Shown: positions 1-12,508 of the stretch, piece by piece
Numbering within the stretch: position 1 is the first letter of the stretch
Layout of the letters: each line of letters begins with the position of its first letter
From: Hydractinia symbiolongicarpus
Taxonomy: Eukaryota > Cnidaria > Hydrozoa > Anthoathecata > Hydractiniidae
Length of the DNA: 64,000 nt
Reading direction: 5' to 3'
Assembly (NCBI RefSeq): GCF_029227915.1
Contig: NC_079882.1
Span: 10,230,001-10,294,000 of the forward strand
The notes under the pieces: generated by a model
What the model saw: the letters and a program-made list of their open reading frames with translations, nothing else
Databases searched by the model: none
What the model was told of the DNA's origin: nothing
Position numbers and translations under genes: made by a program

Positions 1-2758
1 AGAGTGTCTCCACTTTTCGAAATAACTTTTTGCAAATCTGCATTTTGGCTATATTCTTCTTGCAAATCTGGAGACTTGACGCTTAATTCTGTAAAAGCTT
101 CTCCTAGCAACTTTTGTGTGACAAGTATGTTTTGAAATTGCAAAGAAAACTGTTTCGCTAACTTTAACAAGTTGTTGTACCTCAACTGAGTCTCTCTTAA
201 GCTCTGTATATGCTTTTCTAGTTCTGTATCAACAGTTCTTGTTCGCCTACCCATTTTCTCTGAGACCATTTGCTTTGTGTATTTGAAAGTCGAAACAGTC
301 CATTTTTTAAGTGCGTCCATTTTAGCACTGGCATCAACACCTTTCACTAGTTGTGTACCAGCTGGGTTTTGATTTCCATATCCCACTGGTTGGTTTCCAT
401 AAGCACCTGGCTGATTAATGTGACTTGATTGCCCAGTCTGAAGTGTGTTTGGAGTAGCTAAAAAAATAAATCTATACGTTAGACTTTGATTTAATAATAA
501 TCTGTGTAATTGATGAAGAAGTTAAAGACAAAGAAAGACCTTCATATATAATTCATTTTTTTTCAATTCAAGACTTTGGTATTGACTTCTTCAGAAGGTA
601 AAATATTCAACAGTTAACTACCATTTTTTCATTAACACTGAAACAAAAGCTTTTAAAAAACTCAGATGTTGAATATCACAAAGAATATCAAGAAATAAAA
701 CAAGATTTGATGGTCTGATGTGTGGCCCTTAGTTTGTGACAATATTTTACATGGAATTTACACATTGATAAAGAACTGGTGGTTATTCTATTAGCTTGTT
801 ATTTTCTGTTACTTTTTATGTTGATTAATTTATATCTCGAAATATCTACACTTTGATAGAGTCTATGCAGAATTACTGACGACAAAAAATGTTAAAATTG
901 GCTATTTCTTTAAAAGACATAATTTATAAAAAAATCTTTAAATGAAATATTGAGAAATATTAAATATTGAGAACAAAAAAAGCTTTTTAATAAAATAAAT
1001 AAATTAATAAACAACTTTTTAATCTCTATTATATACTGTAAGCCCAAAAATTTTTGTATATAACTCAGGATGACCCTTTAAGCAATTATCATGCAGAGAT
1101 CACTTCAAAGAAAAACCAAACAAAGAGCTAAAATTACTAAAAGAATTTAAGAAAAGCTATATTACAAAGCCTTGAATTTTGTTTGGTAATACTTATACTG
1201 CAGTTAAAGACTTAGTAATGTTGTTGCTTAGGTATAAACAGATGCATTGAAGATCTAACTTCATGATTCAACTCCATCACAGAGCTGTTTTTGTTTCCTG
1301 TAGTTTATCATATATATTAAAATTATTTGATTAAATGGTCTTATTTTGGAACTGCAAGTGAAGCAATCAACTTTTAAAAGATGCTTAAAACAAGACGTAC
1401 TCAAACTTAAATTATTCAAATGTGCGATTTTAATTAAGATACCAATTTTGAATTACTAAAAAGAAGAGGATCATTTGAGAGTTTTGCAGCTTTACTTGAG
1501 ATGTTTTTGATTGTTTACAACCAACATTATATTTTAAGGCTCTCTGGTCTTGTTTTGTAGCAAAATTAGAGTTCCTAAACATGCTAAATCTGAAGCAACT
1601 TTGAATTTCGCGAATCGTAACGTAATGCGAGGTCCAGGGTCTAGGAATTAATACTGATACCTAAGATAAGATAAGTGATATATCTCTCAAAGTAGCCTCT
1701 ATTTTAGCACTTCCTGCATGCTTCGCTACTGAGAATTAAGGGTTCAAAGTCAAACCTTCCCCTGCAATAGAAAATTGAAGATGGTATCCTAAAGATGCTT
1801 ATACAAAGGTTTCCTCAAAAATTCTTAGTTTTTATGAGGGTGGCAATATAAGGACAAAATTAGCAATGATAGGCCCGGCTGAAACAGAAATAAATTTTGA
1901 TACGTAAGAACATAAGTTTTGATTGTCAAAACACTCGTTTTTGAGTGCCTGAAAAATAGAACTTTATGAATCCACAACACTTGACGCAATTCAGCAGAAT
2001 AGCGGGTTTCTTTTTATAAAACTCTAGAAAAGTGCAATATTATGGTGGTATACGCTAGCTCAAAATAAGCAAAAAATACTTCAGGGCCTTAAGCCATGGT
2101 ACCTCCTGGAAATAATAGACCGGGGTATATCCCTTATTATTTGTGAGGCTCACCATGTAAAATATGTAATCTATCTAACTATATCTTCTCCAACTAAGGT
2201 GGTAAAAGAAGACTTTTTCACCTTAAAGTATCGGCATGGAAAGCTCTAATGAGGGCCAGAACCCATGGTCCAGCTCATTTTTTTTATTTACATATTTATA
2301 CTTACTTAGCTATACCTTAATAACACAGCTGGCTTTACTCAACATAAAATAAGAATGTAAGTAAAGTCTGAGAATTTAAGTGATTGTGAGTCGAAATGTT
2401 AGTATATATAATTAGTTTTTATACCTGAAATATTAGTAGGAACATGGTGTTGAAAAGGTGACGAATTTTCATCAGACTGAACCTGCAGTCGGGAACTATT
2501 AAATGTTCGCCCCGTTTGCATGTCAGTAGCCTCTTTAAGCATATCTTCCATGGAAGGACTTTGCGCTTTGAAAGAATGAGAATCCAGAATTGCAGTTTCA
2601 CGATCGTAGCCGTTACTGTATGGAAATGCTGGCGGCATATACCCACCTATTTGGTTTTCAGGTTGGCCCTGGGCAGCCATCTTGTTTAAAGGAAGCGTAC
2701 TATTAAGAACAGCGAAGAAGTAGCGTTCAGTAGTCATTAGTTGCGATTGATTAGCCAT
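1..2758 (-). CDS. ARFIP: Arfaptin (BAR-domain, Arf/Rac-binding), 5' part, truncated by window edge
   Basis: Two coding exons are visible, 2758-2425 and 457-1, joined by a phase-1 intron (CAG|GTATAA donor, TTTTAG acceptor). The gene continues beyond position 1. Exon 1 begins MANQSQLMTTERYF and encodes a low-complexity N-terminal region. Exon 2 starts with a Gly/Asn/Gln-rich linker (AYGNQPVGYGNQNPAG) and enters the arfaptin homology (BAR) domain. Family-typical segments are WTVSTFKYTKQMVSEKMGRR, TRTVDTELEKHIQSLRET and ELSVKSPDLQEEYSQNADLQ; these match the first BAR helix and its turn in ARFIP1/2. Arfaptins form crescent dimers on trans-Golgi membranes and bind Arl1, Arf and Rac GTPases. The first Met follows an AT-rich leader and no earlier in-frame coding is evident. 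The vertebrate amphipathic helix region cannot be confirmed. Family identity is sure; ARFIP1 versus ARFIP2 orthology cannot be resolved. Confidence 0.93.
458..2424 (-). other. Arfaptin intron 1
   Basis: This is a 1.97-kb AT-rich intron between the two visible arfaptin exons. Apart from a 5'-truncated SINE copy near 2050-2168, I see no coding exon or RNA gene in it. Confidence 0.8.
2050..2168 (+). repeat. 5'-truncated SINE copy (body and tail)
   Basis: The reverse complement of this stretch matches the body and tail of the SINE at 57774-58110. Shared landmarks are the 'ctcaaaat' block, 'ccatggtacctcctggaaataatag', the 'gggatatac' motif and the terminal 'ccatgtaaaatatg'. It lies in the opposite orientation to that copy and lacks the tRNA-like head. 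Confidence 0.7.
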
Positions 2759-3614
2759 TGCTATCTTATACCGTCATATATCTCGCACAATAAACAACGT
2801 GTTTCTGACGCGTCAAAAAAAAAAAACTACATCGAAAAGAATCACGAGTAACATGGCAACCAATGTTAATTGAATATAATCGTCCTAAAAAATTTCAGCT
2901 TTTGAAAAAGTGATATAACAAGGACGTAGTTAAATTTAAAGATGAATAAATTGAGTAGACATGATTTGCCAAACAGATAAGGTACAATATGACTCAAGAA
3001 AGAAAAAAATACTCATGAATGGTCTAAATAACCAAAACAGATAATGGGGGAGGGGGGTGTGAGTGTTGTGGGAATAGGTCCGGGGAAGAGCGTTGCTCTC
3101 AGTTCGCAAACAAACTTGTAGGCTGTCGATAGAAAACTCAAAATAATCTGTTCGAGACATTTAGCAGATGTTGGATAGAATAGTGCGTGTTGCGTTCGTT
3201 CAAATTAGTCGTCTGCCTTTTTCGTTGTGCAACACATTTATAAGAACAATCATAACATTAACTTTCTTTACTCACATCTACTCCTTAATAACGTCGATAT
3301 CAAAGGCATTTCTCTGTCTTTTCCTATGTATTCGTTCTTTTCAAAAAAACTACAAGAACAGGAACGTTTGTGACATGCTTCACTGGCCACACGTGAAATA
3401 TAGATTCCTCATCTTAGGCATTGCACTTTGGAAAAAACTACAAACGCTTTTCTGCAATATATTATCCTAAATTCACTATTTACAAACTTCAATATATACA
3501 TTAAATTTACATATGGTTTTGACCTCTCACTCCTTTAGCTATAATTACATATGACTCGCATAACCGCAATAGCACCTCAGTTCTTCGGCAAAGATTTCCA
3601 TGTTAGTGAGATGG
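2759..3614. other. Intergenic: arfaptin 5' flank and KIF3A 3' flank
   Basis: This spacer lies between two minus-strand genes. It should hold the arfaptin promoter/5'UTR (near 2760-2900) and the KIF3A 3'UTR (near 3470-3614). Open frames of 74-100 codons are present but resemble no family and lack coding character. Confidence 0.6.
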
Positions 3615-6600
3615 TCAAAATATTTTTCGCGTTGTCATTTTCGATTTAGATTCAGGATAAATAACTTCACCACTTGCTGCAGCACCGACATCTTGCATGG
3701 AAGATTTCACTTTTCTAATAAAACAAAATAACTGTTAAATGCACTTGCCGAAAAAGGACTAAATATACCGAAATGCTGATCATACAAGAATCTGCATCCC
3801 ACCTTGATCTCAGGGCCCAAAATATGCTACGGGCTGGAGGCTGACTTACTTTTTCGCAGTTCTTGGCCTGCCCTTACTTTTACCGGTTTTAGGGCGTGAC
3901 TTGTCTTGCGATAAACCATACGACAAATATACAGAGGATATATCCAAATCATCGACCTATATTGCAACAAAAAAAAGAATAAAAACTAAGTCGCCATATA
4001 TTTTAACTTAATAATAGTTGGATAATAAGATCACATACTACATCATTTTCTCTTTCAGGACTTGGAGACATCTTTCTCATATTGTTACCAGTGTATGCCA
4101 CATAACGCTAAACGTAAAAGAACAAAACTTGATAAAAATATACATATCAAATTGAGAATGATATTCAAGACGTGGCCGTATCAATTTTTGCGCTGAGAAA
4201 ACTGAGAATGAATTAAAAAAAATAACCTCAGAAGGAGCAAAAATTGTTAATCCAAAAAATTCCAGGTTTTTTTTAACTCTTATTTTTGTCCGACAACAAC
4301 AACAAAAATAAATAAAAAATTTCTAATCTCAACAAATAATTTCGGCCAATTTTGCCAATTTTCGTACCTACAAAAATTTCCACCTTACACACGCTTTTTT
4401 TATAACAATATCAAAATTCTAACCAGGCCGTTATTCTTATTTCTCTGTTGTTTTAAACAATTGACCTGGTATTTTTTAAAAAAGGGTATACTAGCGCAAA
4501 TAAAATTATTTTTCAAATAACAACCATAATAAAGGAAGAAATTTTCGTAATTTAGCGATTTTTGTCCAAGTTAGGACCGCGAAATTTTTCGAGGTGGCCT
4601 AATCGCAAAGGGTTTATTCCCTCAAAGTATTAGAAATAGGCTATTCTCGAAAGTTAATTATCGTTAATTCTCCGTAATTACTTTAGTGGGATGAAAATTT
4701 TTTTTATTACTTTCATTCTTATTACTTAAAGTTTCGTGTTTTGCTAATCATTAACCAGCTTTTTAAATCGATCTCAAATCATGTGGTTTTTTATCGTTTC
4801 TGGCATTATATTATACGGTAATTTCTACACCTCCTATACAACAGTTAGAAATTAACACGTATGGTTTTATCTCGCAAATCAATTCTTGCAAAAAATTTTA
4901 TAAGGAGCCATTCGGAAAATTTACTATCCTTGATTTCTCAATCTTTTTGACTCCCGTTTCTCCTGCGAATTTTTTTTTCCTTTAAAGTAACTTATATAAA
5001 TAAAAAGTATTGTGGAGGAAAGGGGACACACTCCATAATAAATACTAATTTTTGAATCTGAAACAGTATGTGCAAAAGAAGCAGGATTAAGATGTCAAAA
5101 AAATAGTGTGATTCGTACCAGCTGCCATTCACCAATATCTTCGTTCCATATAACATTTTGAGTAACTAAGTCCTGAAGCAAGAATGGATACAAGATAAGA
5201 CAGGTTCCAACAAAGGTTAAATATAATATCAGCCCGCTCGTTGTACCTGAAATTCTCTCGGAATGTAATTATCCATGACAAGTTGGAGATACTTCTCTTC
5301 TTTCGCTGCGCTTCGCACACTTTCAAGTAGCCCTTCTGTTTCTCTCTGATGTTCAGCTTGTAGATCTGCCACCTAATAAAATAATAAAACGGACAGATCT
5401 ATTAAATATATACCAAAACCACACTGTTGAAGTATGATAAGAAACAATAAAAAACGCTTAAATTACCTCTGATTTTGCTGACATCAGCATTGTCCAGACT
5501 TTTTTTAGTTTTTTTGTTTTTCCAACTGCCTCTTCTTTTAAATTCGCGTACTTCTCTTCAATGTCAATTTTTTCCGCCTATGGAGGGGGCAACAACAAAA
5601 ATATGAGTGCGATGCCTGCAGAACACAATCTCAAGGCCGAAAAAATTGCAGTTGGAAAAGATTAATTTTACTTCCTGCGAAAATAGTACTAGCTGTGAAG
5701 ATATAAAATGTTTATTAATTTTGACCTAAAACGGTATTTTGGTGACAAAAAATCAATATTTTATTGTCGCCATTATGGTTATGATCTTTATGTAAACCGT
5801 GTCAAATTTTGTCAAAAAAGAAAACGAGTTCCAACCAGTCTGTCAAAGCCAGAATGAACCCAAGACATGAAAGGAAGGTTACAAGGAAGTGGTGCTTCAT
5901 GTGGTTAAAAATTAGCAGAAATTAATTTTATTACGACCGCGGAAGCCTGTTGCCTTTTATCACTATCTTTCAGGGCGTAAAGTGATTTGAAAGGAAAAAC
6001 AGTGTATCAGCCATACCTCCTGTTCTTCTAATTTTCTCTTTAGTTCCTCCTCCCTTTTGTGTCTAGCTGCCAGTTCTTTAGCTGATTCATCCAACAACCT
6101 TTGTTGTTCAGCATCTTTTTCAAGCTAAAATACGAACAACTTTTTTAGTTCATGTATTTATACCTTATAAATAATAGAAAAAATGCTAGCTAACCAACGC
6201 CATGTTAATTTTAACTTCGCAATCTGATATACTTTGTCATGCGCGTTAATTTACATCTCTATAATAATAGCTGTCGTCTGTCTGTTTCTCCGTCTATCAC
6301 GGAAACACGAATATAAAGGACGACTAATGTAGTTATATAAGCGTTTAAATAATGATTGCGTTAATTTTATAAATAAGGCGCATTTTGTTGGAAAAACGAA
6401 GCACAAACAAAACTCACCAAATTCACCCCTCCTACTATCAATTTCGATTCTACAGCTTTTAGTTTTTCTTGGAGCTTTTTTTGTTCTTCCTGAGCCTTAG
6501 ACAGCTCGCTTTCTCTTTTTTGTAGCTCTTTTTCCACCTTCATTTTTTCGTCTTCTGCTATATTTTTTTTGTCTAGGAGGGCTTTGCGTTCAGTATCAAT

Positions 6601-9371
6601 TTGTTCTTTAATCTTTGCAACAGCAGTTGGCGATAAACATCTTGACGCTAGAAACACAATAAAAGCAACCAAATGGTAAAAACATTGTTTTTGCCCAAAA
6701 TATCCTCACATATGTTTCATCGTTTTACAAAGAAGTACAATAGTAAAAGTCAATAATTAAATGACCAATAACGAAACTCTCAGAAACTAAAACTTACATT
6801 TCTTTTTCTTTCGAATTTTCTTCTCTCCATTTTCATCAACATATTCTTCTTCCTCCTCCTCATCTTCCGACCCAGAAATTCCTCCTCCTATACGAAAATT
6901 AATTTTTCTTTATGTTGTACTGAAATGTAAGTTGAGTTTCCATTGAAATAAAAAAATAATGTACCATCAGCTAACTGTGCTCTCAACTTTTCGATTTCAG
7001 TTTGAAATTCACGAAGCAAAGCATCCTTCGGATCTTCATTAATTTTGGCTTTGTTCTTTATATTCTTTGCTCTATTAGCATACCTACCAAGAAGAAAATA
7101 TGAATGACGAAGTACTGTTAACGTTATTAGCTTTTCAGTAAAAGTATGACGAAAATTACCTTAATGTACTTATTGTTTCATCAACGTTGTATAAGGCTGG
7201 TCCCAAGTTGGCTATCTATGACAAGACAATTTTAATCCACAATTGTGAATCTTAACGTTAAAAACGAGACAAGGTACGTGAAATGCAGCTAAGTATACTT
7301 TTCTACATTTTTTTTACCTACCATAACAGTTTTTGAGTTTCCACCGAGAGAATCTTGAAGCAAACGAGTCAGTTTAGAGTTTCGATAAGGTATATGTGTA
7401 CTTTTACCATCAACTAACGCTGAAATTACATTTCCAAGCGTTGAAAGTGATAAGTTAATTTTGTTAGCTTCCTTCAGACGGTCTCCACTGGCACCAGTTT
7501 TGGCCTGACGTTCTGAACCCTACGAAAATGATTGAAAGTTATAGCAGTACTTATGTAGTAGTGGCATGGTCACATTTACGAAAACTAGCCTGACGTTTTA
7601 AACCCTATGGAACATGACAGAAAATTATAGCAGTATTGATGTAGTAGTGGCATGGTCACATTTACCAAAACTAGCCTGGCGTTCCAAACTTCGAAAAAAT
7701 GACTAAGAATTGTAGCAGCATTAATGTAGCAATATTGTCCACACAGTTCAAAAAGTAGCTATTACTTACTGCTAAATCGACCATATGTAACTTCCCCATA
7801 CGAAGGTGTTGTTGTCCATCCAACCCTTTTTCACTTCGTTCGATCGTGATTGTAAAAATTGCATGAGAGCGTGATGAAGTGGCGTTCATATTGGTGGCTC
7901 CAACAGATCCTGAATATCAATACTTCGACATAGAAAAAAGTGCAAAAGACGTAAAAATAAGTTGACGAAAAAATTTTTTTACTGTTTTTATTGCCCATAG
8001 TCATGGTTTTATCCATATCGTCCGCATTATTCACGACATAAGCAGACAGATCTTTAACATATACACCAACATCGGGTCTTTCTTTAACCTATTGAATTCA
8101 AGTGGTATGCAATGATTTGTAAAACATAGTAGAAAATTGGTTATCTGCTGTTTTCTCCAAAACAACATACCTCTAGGTTTGCTGTTTGATCTTTACCAAG
8201 AAGATCTCGAACACTTTCGTTGTAAATTTCCAGATAAGACACACGAACTAAAAACCTGAAAGAGAAGAAAATCAAAAAGGATAAAGCAAAAAAAAAGTAA
8301 AACACAATTCTGTCTGGTAATAAGCGTTTACCTCGTTTCACCATCTAACTTTGAGATATATCCAAATATATGCGCAAATGAATTTGGTATGATTCCCCTG
8401 AGATTTGGTTCTGTTCTTATTCCCTCCATAGTGAAAGTCTTACCAGTACCTGTCTGCCCATACGCAAATACTGTTCCTACGATAAAATTTGTTTGAAATG
8501 AATAAGACAACGTTAACATTTAAGAACATTAAATATTATGTTCGGGAGATGGTTATATATTTTCTGGTTTCAAATCATTACATTATGGTGTTTGCCAAAT
8601 TTTATGAACACTTTCAAGGTTTTTTTCGTTATTTACTGTTTTTTGAAGAATTATTACCCATAATTTTTGCGACATTTCAGGATATTAAAGCACAAAGAGA
8701 CAAGGAAAACACTAGATACGAAATAAGGTGAAAATACCCAAAAATCGCAGGGATTAAAATTTAATCCTATGGAAAGTTTATTATTTAAATAGGGGTAGAA
8801 TGTTTCTGGAAATTGTCATATTTCAAGATTTTAAGGGTTTTCCCCAGAAAATAATAGATATATAAGGTTTTCAATGTCAATTAGTCAGATTTTTAGCTTT
8901 TCAAAGCTTGGCAGACATGCACAAGAATATACATGTTTGTAGGTGGTTTATAAAACAGTATAAAGTTACCATTATATCCCTCTAAGACACTTTCAACAAT
9001 TGACCTTGCTGTATCGTTGTATACATCTGTTTGTTTACTTTCTGGTCCAAACACTCTGTCGAAAGTGAACACTTTGGGTGGATCACCTGATCGTGATTCT
9101 GACTGATTTACTGTCACACTGCCACGTACTTCATCACATTTCACAGCCATTGGGCATTTCATGTTTTTCTCTTTTTCATTTAGAGGCCTGCAACGCACTA
9201 CAACCCGCACATTATCATTACTCTCCTTTTTAACCTGTTGAAGAAAATACAGATTTATTATTCCTGCAGTTTGCATAGTACATAAAAAAATAGAAAAAAT
9301 ACGGAAACACTAAAAAATTTTGAGACTTGAAATTCTATCAGGCAAAGATCTTTATAAGTACTTACTCCCAT
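3615..9371 (-). CDS. KIF3A: Kinesin-2 motor subunit KIF3A, complete, 18 coding exons
   Basis: This is the plus-end-directed motor of heterotrimeric kinesin-2 (with KIF3B/C and KAP), which drives anterograde intraflagellar transport. Exons on the minus strand: 9371-9366, 9234-8970, 8476-8332, 8255-8171, 8088-7983, 7909-7770, 7519-7318, 7211-7160, 7083-6965, 6887-6798, 6647-6418, 6124-6017, 5577-5467, 5372-5247, 5172-5119, 4107-4039, 3956-3850, 3714-3615. They sum to 704 residues plus stop, close to vertebrate KIF3A. The motor domain (about 7-350) has [16 protein letters not shown], the P-loop GQTGTGKT (97-104), switch I SSRSH (214-218) and switch II DLAGSE (247-252), which is split by an intron. 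The neck is [15 protein letters not shown]. An acidic/basic hinge follows (exon 10, [21 protein letters not shown]), then coiled coil (about 404-595) and a tail with [10 protein letters not shown] and [12 protein letters not shown], both KIF3A-specific. Exon 1 holds only ATG GGA. The exon 7/8 boundary could shift by four bases (VANLGP versus IANLGP). Confidence 0.97.
6258..6327 (+). mobile_element. Short Helitron-like non-autonomous element in KIF3A intron
   Basis: It starts with TCTATAATAATAGC, followed by a CTGTCTGT-rich stretch, and ends GGACGACTAA followed by T. This resembles the elements at 16776-16919 and 62319-62439 but is internally shortened. Assignment to Helitrons rests only on the TC...CTRR ends between A and T. 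Confidence 0.4.
7503..7720 (-). repeat. Three tandem ~85-bp units duplicating the 5' end of KIF3A exon 7 and its acceptor
   Basis: The block 'cctgacgttctgaaccctacg' (rc of the exon 7 acceptor and first ~20 coding bases) recurs at 7589 and, more diverged, at 7675. Each copy is followed by shared intron sequence ('tagtagtggcatggtcacat'). Only the copy at 7504-7520 continues into the conserved motor-domain exon; the other two are intronic relics. Confidence 0.75.
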
Positions 9372-9431
9372 GGCTGATTCTTCTGGTGTTATACACTAGC
9401 AACTAGAGTCGAGCACTAAAAATAGTAATTA

Positions 9432-9470
9432 TATTATAGAAGGTATATATGACATATATCTTCTATAATA
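9432..9470. repeat. Short inverted repeat upstream of KIF3A
   Basis: Arms of about 17 nt (tattatagaaggtatat / atatatcttctataata) flank a short spacer, 60-100 bp upstream of the KIF3A start codon. This may be a transcript hairpin or chance AT-rich symmetry. Confidence 0.5.
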
Positions 9471-12342
9471 AATTCGAGCGGAGCTAGCAAGTCCTAATAT
9501 TTTGCTAGAATTAAACTTCACAAATTTCGCAAAAAGAGAATTTGAATTTTTTTTCTAATCTATGGCTAACGCTTTAATATACAATGTTATATAAAGGTAA
9601 ATCAGAAGGTAAGAATATAAATAGTTTTTTTTAAAAAAAAAGAAAATTGCAAGAATTAATTCTCAATGTCAATTCTTGATTATTTTGATGAATCAACCTC
9701 TTTTATATTCAGAGGGTATGTATAGGGTATTATACTTCATTAAAAAGCATAAAAATACACATAGTGAAGGTATTTAGCCTAAAGTTTTACTTAAATAGTG
9801 TTTGAGTAAAAATGCAGATATGTGTCCACAAACAATAATGACAGCACTTCAATCCCCTTAACCCTATTCGGTTTTTGCCCCCCCCCCCCCCCCTTGACGG
9901 TTTTTGTTTAATAACTCTTTAATGCTATGTTGCATGGCTACAATACTTACAGAACTTTGTTTCATCAAGAAGAAACTTTTTGCATGTTTTGGTCACGTGA
10001 TAAATCCGATTTCTGGATTTTTTTGGATTTTATCTGAAAATCGAAAAAAAAAAACGGATTTTCGGGCAATATTTGGCAATTTTTCATACGATTTATGTAA
10101 AAACCGGAAAATATGTTAAATAATTTTCATTATGCTTTCAGAAACTTCAAACAGAATGTAAAAGTTCGCTCTAGAACTAAAGTAGTTTAAGTTTAAGCAG
10201 ATAGTGGCATTTTTAACAAATTTTAAGCTTTTAATGACGTCATGGAAAATGTGCTGATGCAAGCAAAAATTTATTGCCAACATTTTGTACCTTTTGTGAT
10301 TTAATATAAGTGTGCCAAGTTTGATTCAATTTGGACAAGCCCCTAGAAAAAAATTAGGGAAATAAAAATGTTGTCTTTAGCTTCTCTTGGTTAAAATCTG
10401 AAAAAAAATCCAGACCAAATAAACGTTTCAACTAAAAGTGTTTAACTTCAAGGACAGCCCCAAACCACATTTCTGCAAATTTGCTAAACCTAAAAAATCT
10501 TTTAAAATAGAGAACAGAAGAATTTAGAATCCAAAACTTCGAATTAAATTGTCCAAACAGTATTTTAACTACAGCATAAAAGCAATTTCTTAAGCAAATA
10601 ATAAAGAAAGCTGATAGCATCAAACAAGACCACAAGAAAATACCATCAGTCGGAATATGTTTAATGAACTGGTGCAACTTATAAAAATGGGCCAATAATG
10701 ACCCTAATGGCAATATTATGGTTAACATTTGCAATACTTATTTATATTCTAAAGAATGTTTTTAGACATTCCATCCCTCCACCTGTCAAGTTAAAGAATG
10801 GAATGTCCCTAGTTACCTGACAAAATAGCTGATGTCACCAGTCAGTTTTCAAGTTATTCAGCCTCAAAGCCATAAACGCAATACAATGGCATCACTAATC
10901 TTATTAAACACATTGACATCAGTCTAATGCACAGATTCTGTGCTGTAACATTAGAAAAGTTAACAGACATAATTTTTCTGTTGTGTCAAAGGAAAATATC
11001 CACTTGGCACGTCACAGACAGACACCCACAATTGCAGTATTACAAGGTTTTAAATTTGATAAGAGTTTAACAATGTGTAAATATTTCACAATTTATTGAG
11101 TTGTACTTGTTACATGAGCTGAAATTTAAATTGTTGGTCATTTTCTTTTCTTTTAGATTTTGTTACCAGTATCTATTTTTCATAGACAATACAGTGCCCT
11201 CCTTTTTTTACCTTTGGTTGACCTCTACATTCTTATTAGCTTCTGCTACAGTATTGGTCTCCTGTCATGATAATTATAGTAACTACCAAAATCTAGGACT
11301 TGTAATTTTACTCATTTTCTTACTGGCAAAATAAATTTAATTGAATTGTTAGCTTAAGATATGGCCAAAAAGATTCCAATGATCTGCCTTAAAGTAATGA
11401 GACAGAGACACCAACCAGTTAACAATCTGGTAATTCATGTGTGATTGTAAGCTGACGACGAAGAAACAAAAAAATAAAGAAAAACACTTGTAACAAGATC
11501 ACTTATTGTCTTAATTAAGATTTACAGCTCACCTGTTAAAAACATATAAACGTAGCATTGCTATTGATTACTACAATGCTTTGATGTAGTGTCTTTTAAC
11601 AGATAGGTAAATGGCTGTAACAATCATAGCAATTGTGGGGCTAGCATCATATTAATTGTAGCATTGTAACAATTGTAGCATTATTGCAATTGTACCAAAT
11701 ACTGCATTGAATATGTTTTTTACAGGTGGTGTAGCTAGGTAAATTGCTCCCATTACACTACCTTAAACGGAAACTTAGTTTTTGTTTTTTTTCTCCTTCC
11801 CCTCTGGCTGGATGGTTAGCTAAATTCAAATCTCAGAGTCTTACATTCAAATTCAGGCTTTGTTGTTCTCGAATGAGTCACCAGTACTGACCATGACAGA
11901 CCAGGTTTTCATGTAGCTAGACAAGAACCAAAAAGCAAAATTTACCTATCTATTTCTTTCAGACTGTCAGAGGACGGAAGAGAAGGCAGGCAAAATAGAA
12001 TCCTATTTTTTTAAAAAAAACTTCGCTACACAGTGTTGCCGAGGTATTTTTTTTGTTTGTTGTGCAAATTCACTGGATTTATTAATTTCTCAAAATATAA
12101 AAATATTTTTGGCGAACTTTGATTCTTGATTTACGAAGTTTCTTTTATTATAATTATAAATCAATAAAATGGATCAATCATATAATAGGCCGAATAAGAA
12201 ATTTATAAAAATTTGTTAATTTGATTTTGTACTTGAAAGCAAAGTCCGCAGAAAAAAAATGTTAAAAGGCAAGGAAAAAATCAGGAAAAAACTCTGACGC
12301 TTCTCCCGTTGTTTCTACCTACACGTCAATTAGTGTCTGGTG

Positions 12343-12354
12343 CACGTGACGTAA
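12343..12354 (+). promoter_or_regulatory. Possible composite E-box/CRE element near the PORCN transcription start
   Basis: CACGTGACGTAA combines an E-box (CACGTG) with a CRE half-site-like TGACGTAA, about 165 bp upstream of the PORCN start codon. The surrounding segment is less AT-rich than its flanks. Function is inferred only from the motif. Confidence 0.3.
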
Positions 12355-12508
12355 ACAAATATGGTGCACTTTCGTTTCTGTTTCATGTTTGCGCCACAAT
12401 GAACTCGCGTCTGATTTCTCTTCTACTTTTTGTACTGATCTTCGAATATTTTAACGTCTTGTTATTTTTGTTTAGCTATATATGTTCTTTTTTTAGGCTC
12501 TAGCTATA

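Larger units (their letters stand above)
9372..12508. other. Divergent intergenic region between KIF3A and PORCN
   Basis: This 3.1-kb head-to-head spacer should contain both promoters. It holds a short hairpin at 9432-9470, a 15-16 base C homopolymer near 9879-9893, and a stretch around 9890-10400 that looks like a decayed repeat (poly-C, 'aatgacgtcatgg'). A promoter-like CACGTGACGTAA lies at 12343. No further gene was recognised. Confidence 0.6.

Noticed and set aside
3168-3470. 100-codon plus-strand frame
   Set aside because: It is hydrophobic by composition only, lies in the KIF3A 3' flank, and resembles no family.
4020-4050. Alternative donor GAT|GTAGTA for KIF3A exon 16
   Set aside because: The GTATGT donor three bases later fits the consensus better. 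Both keep phase 0 and differ by one Val, so the choice is provisional.
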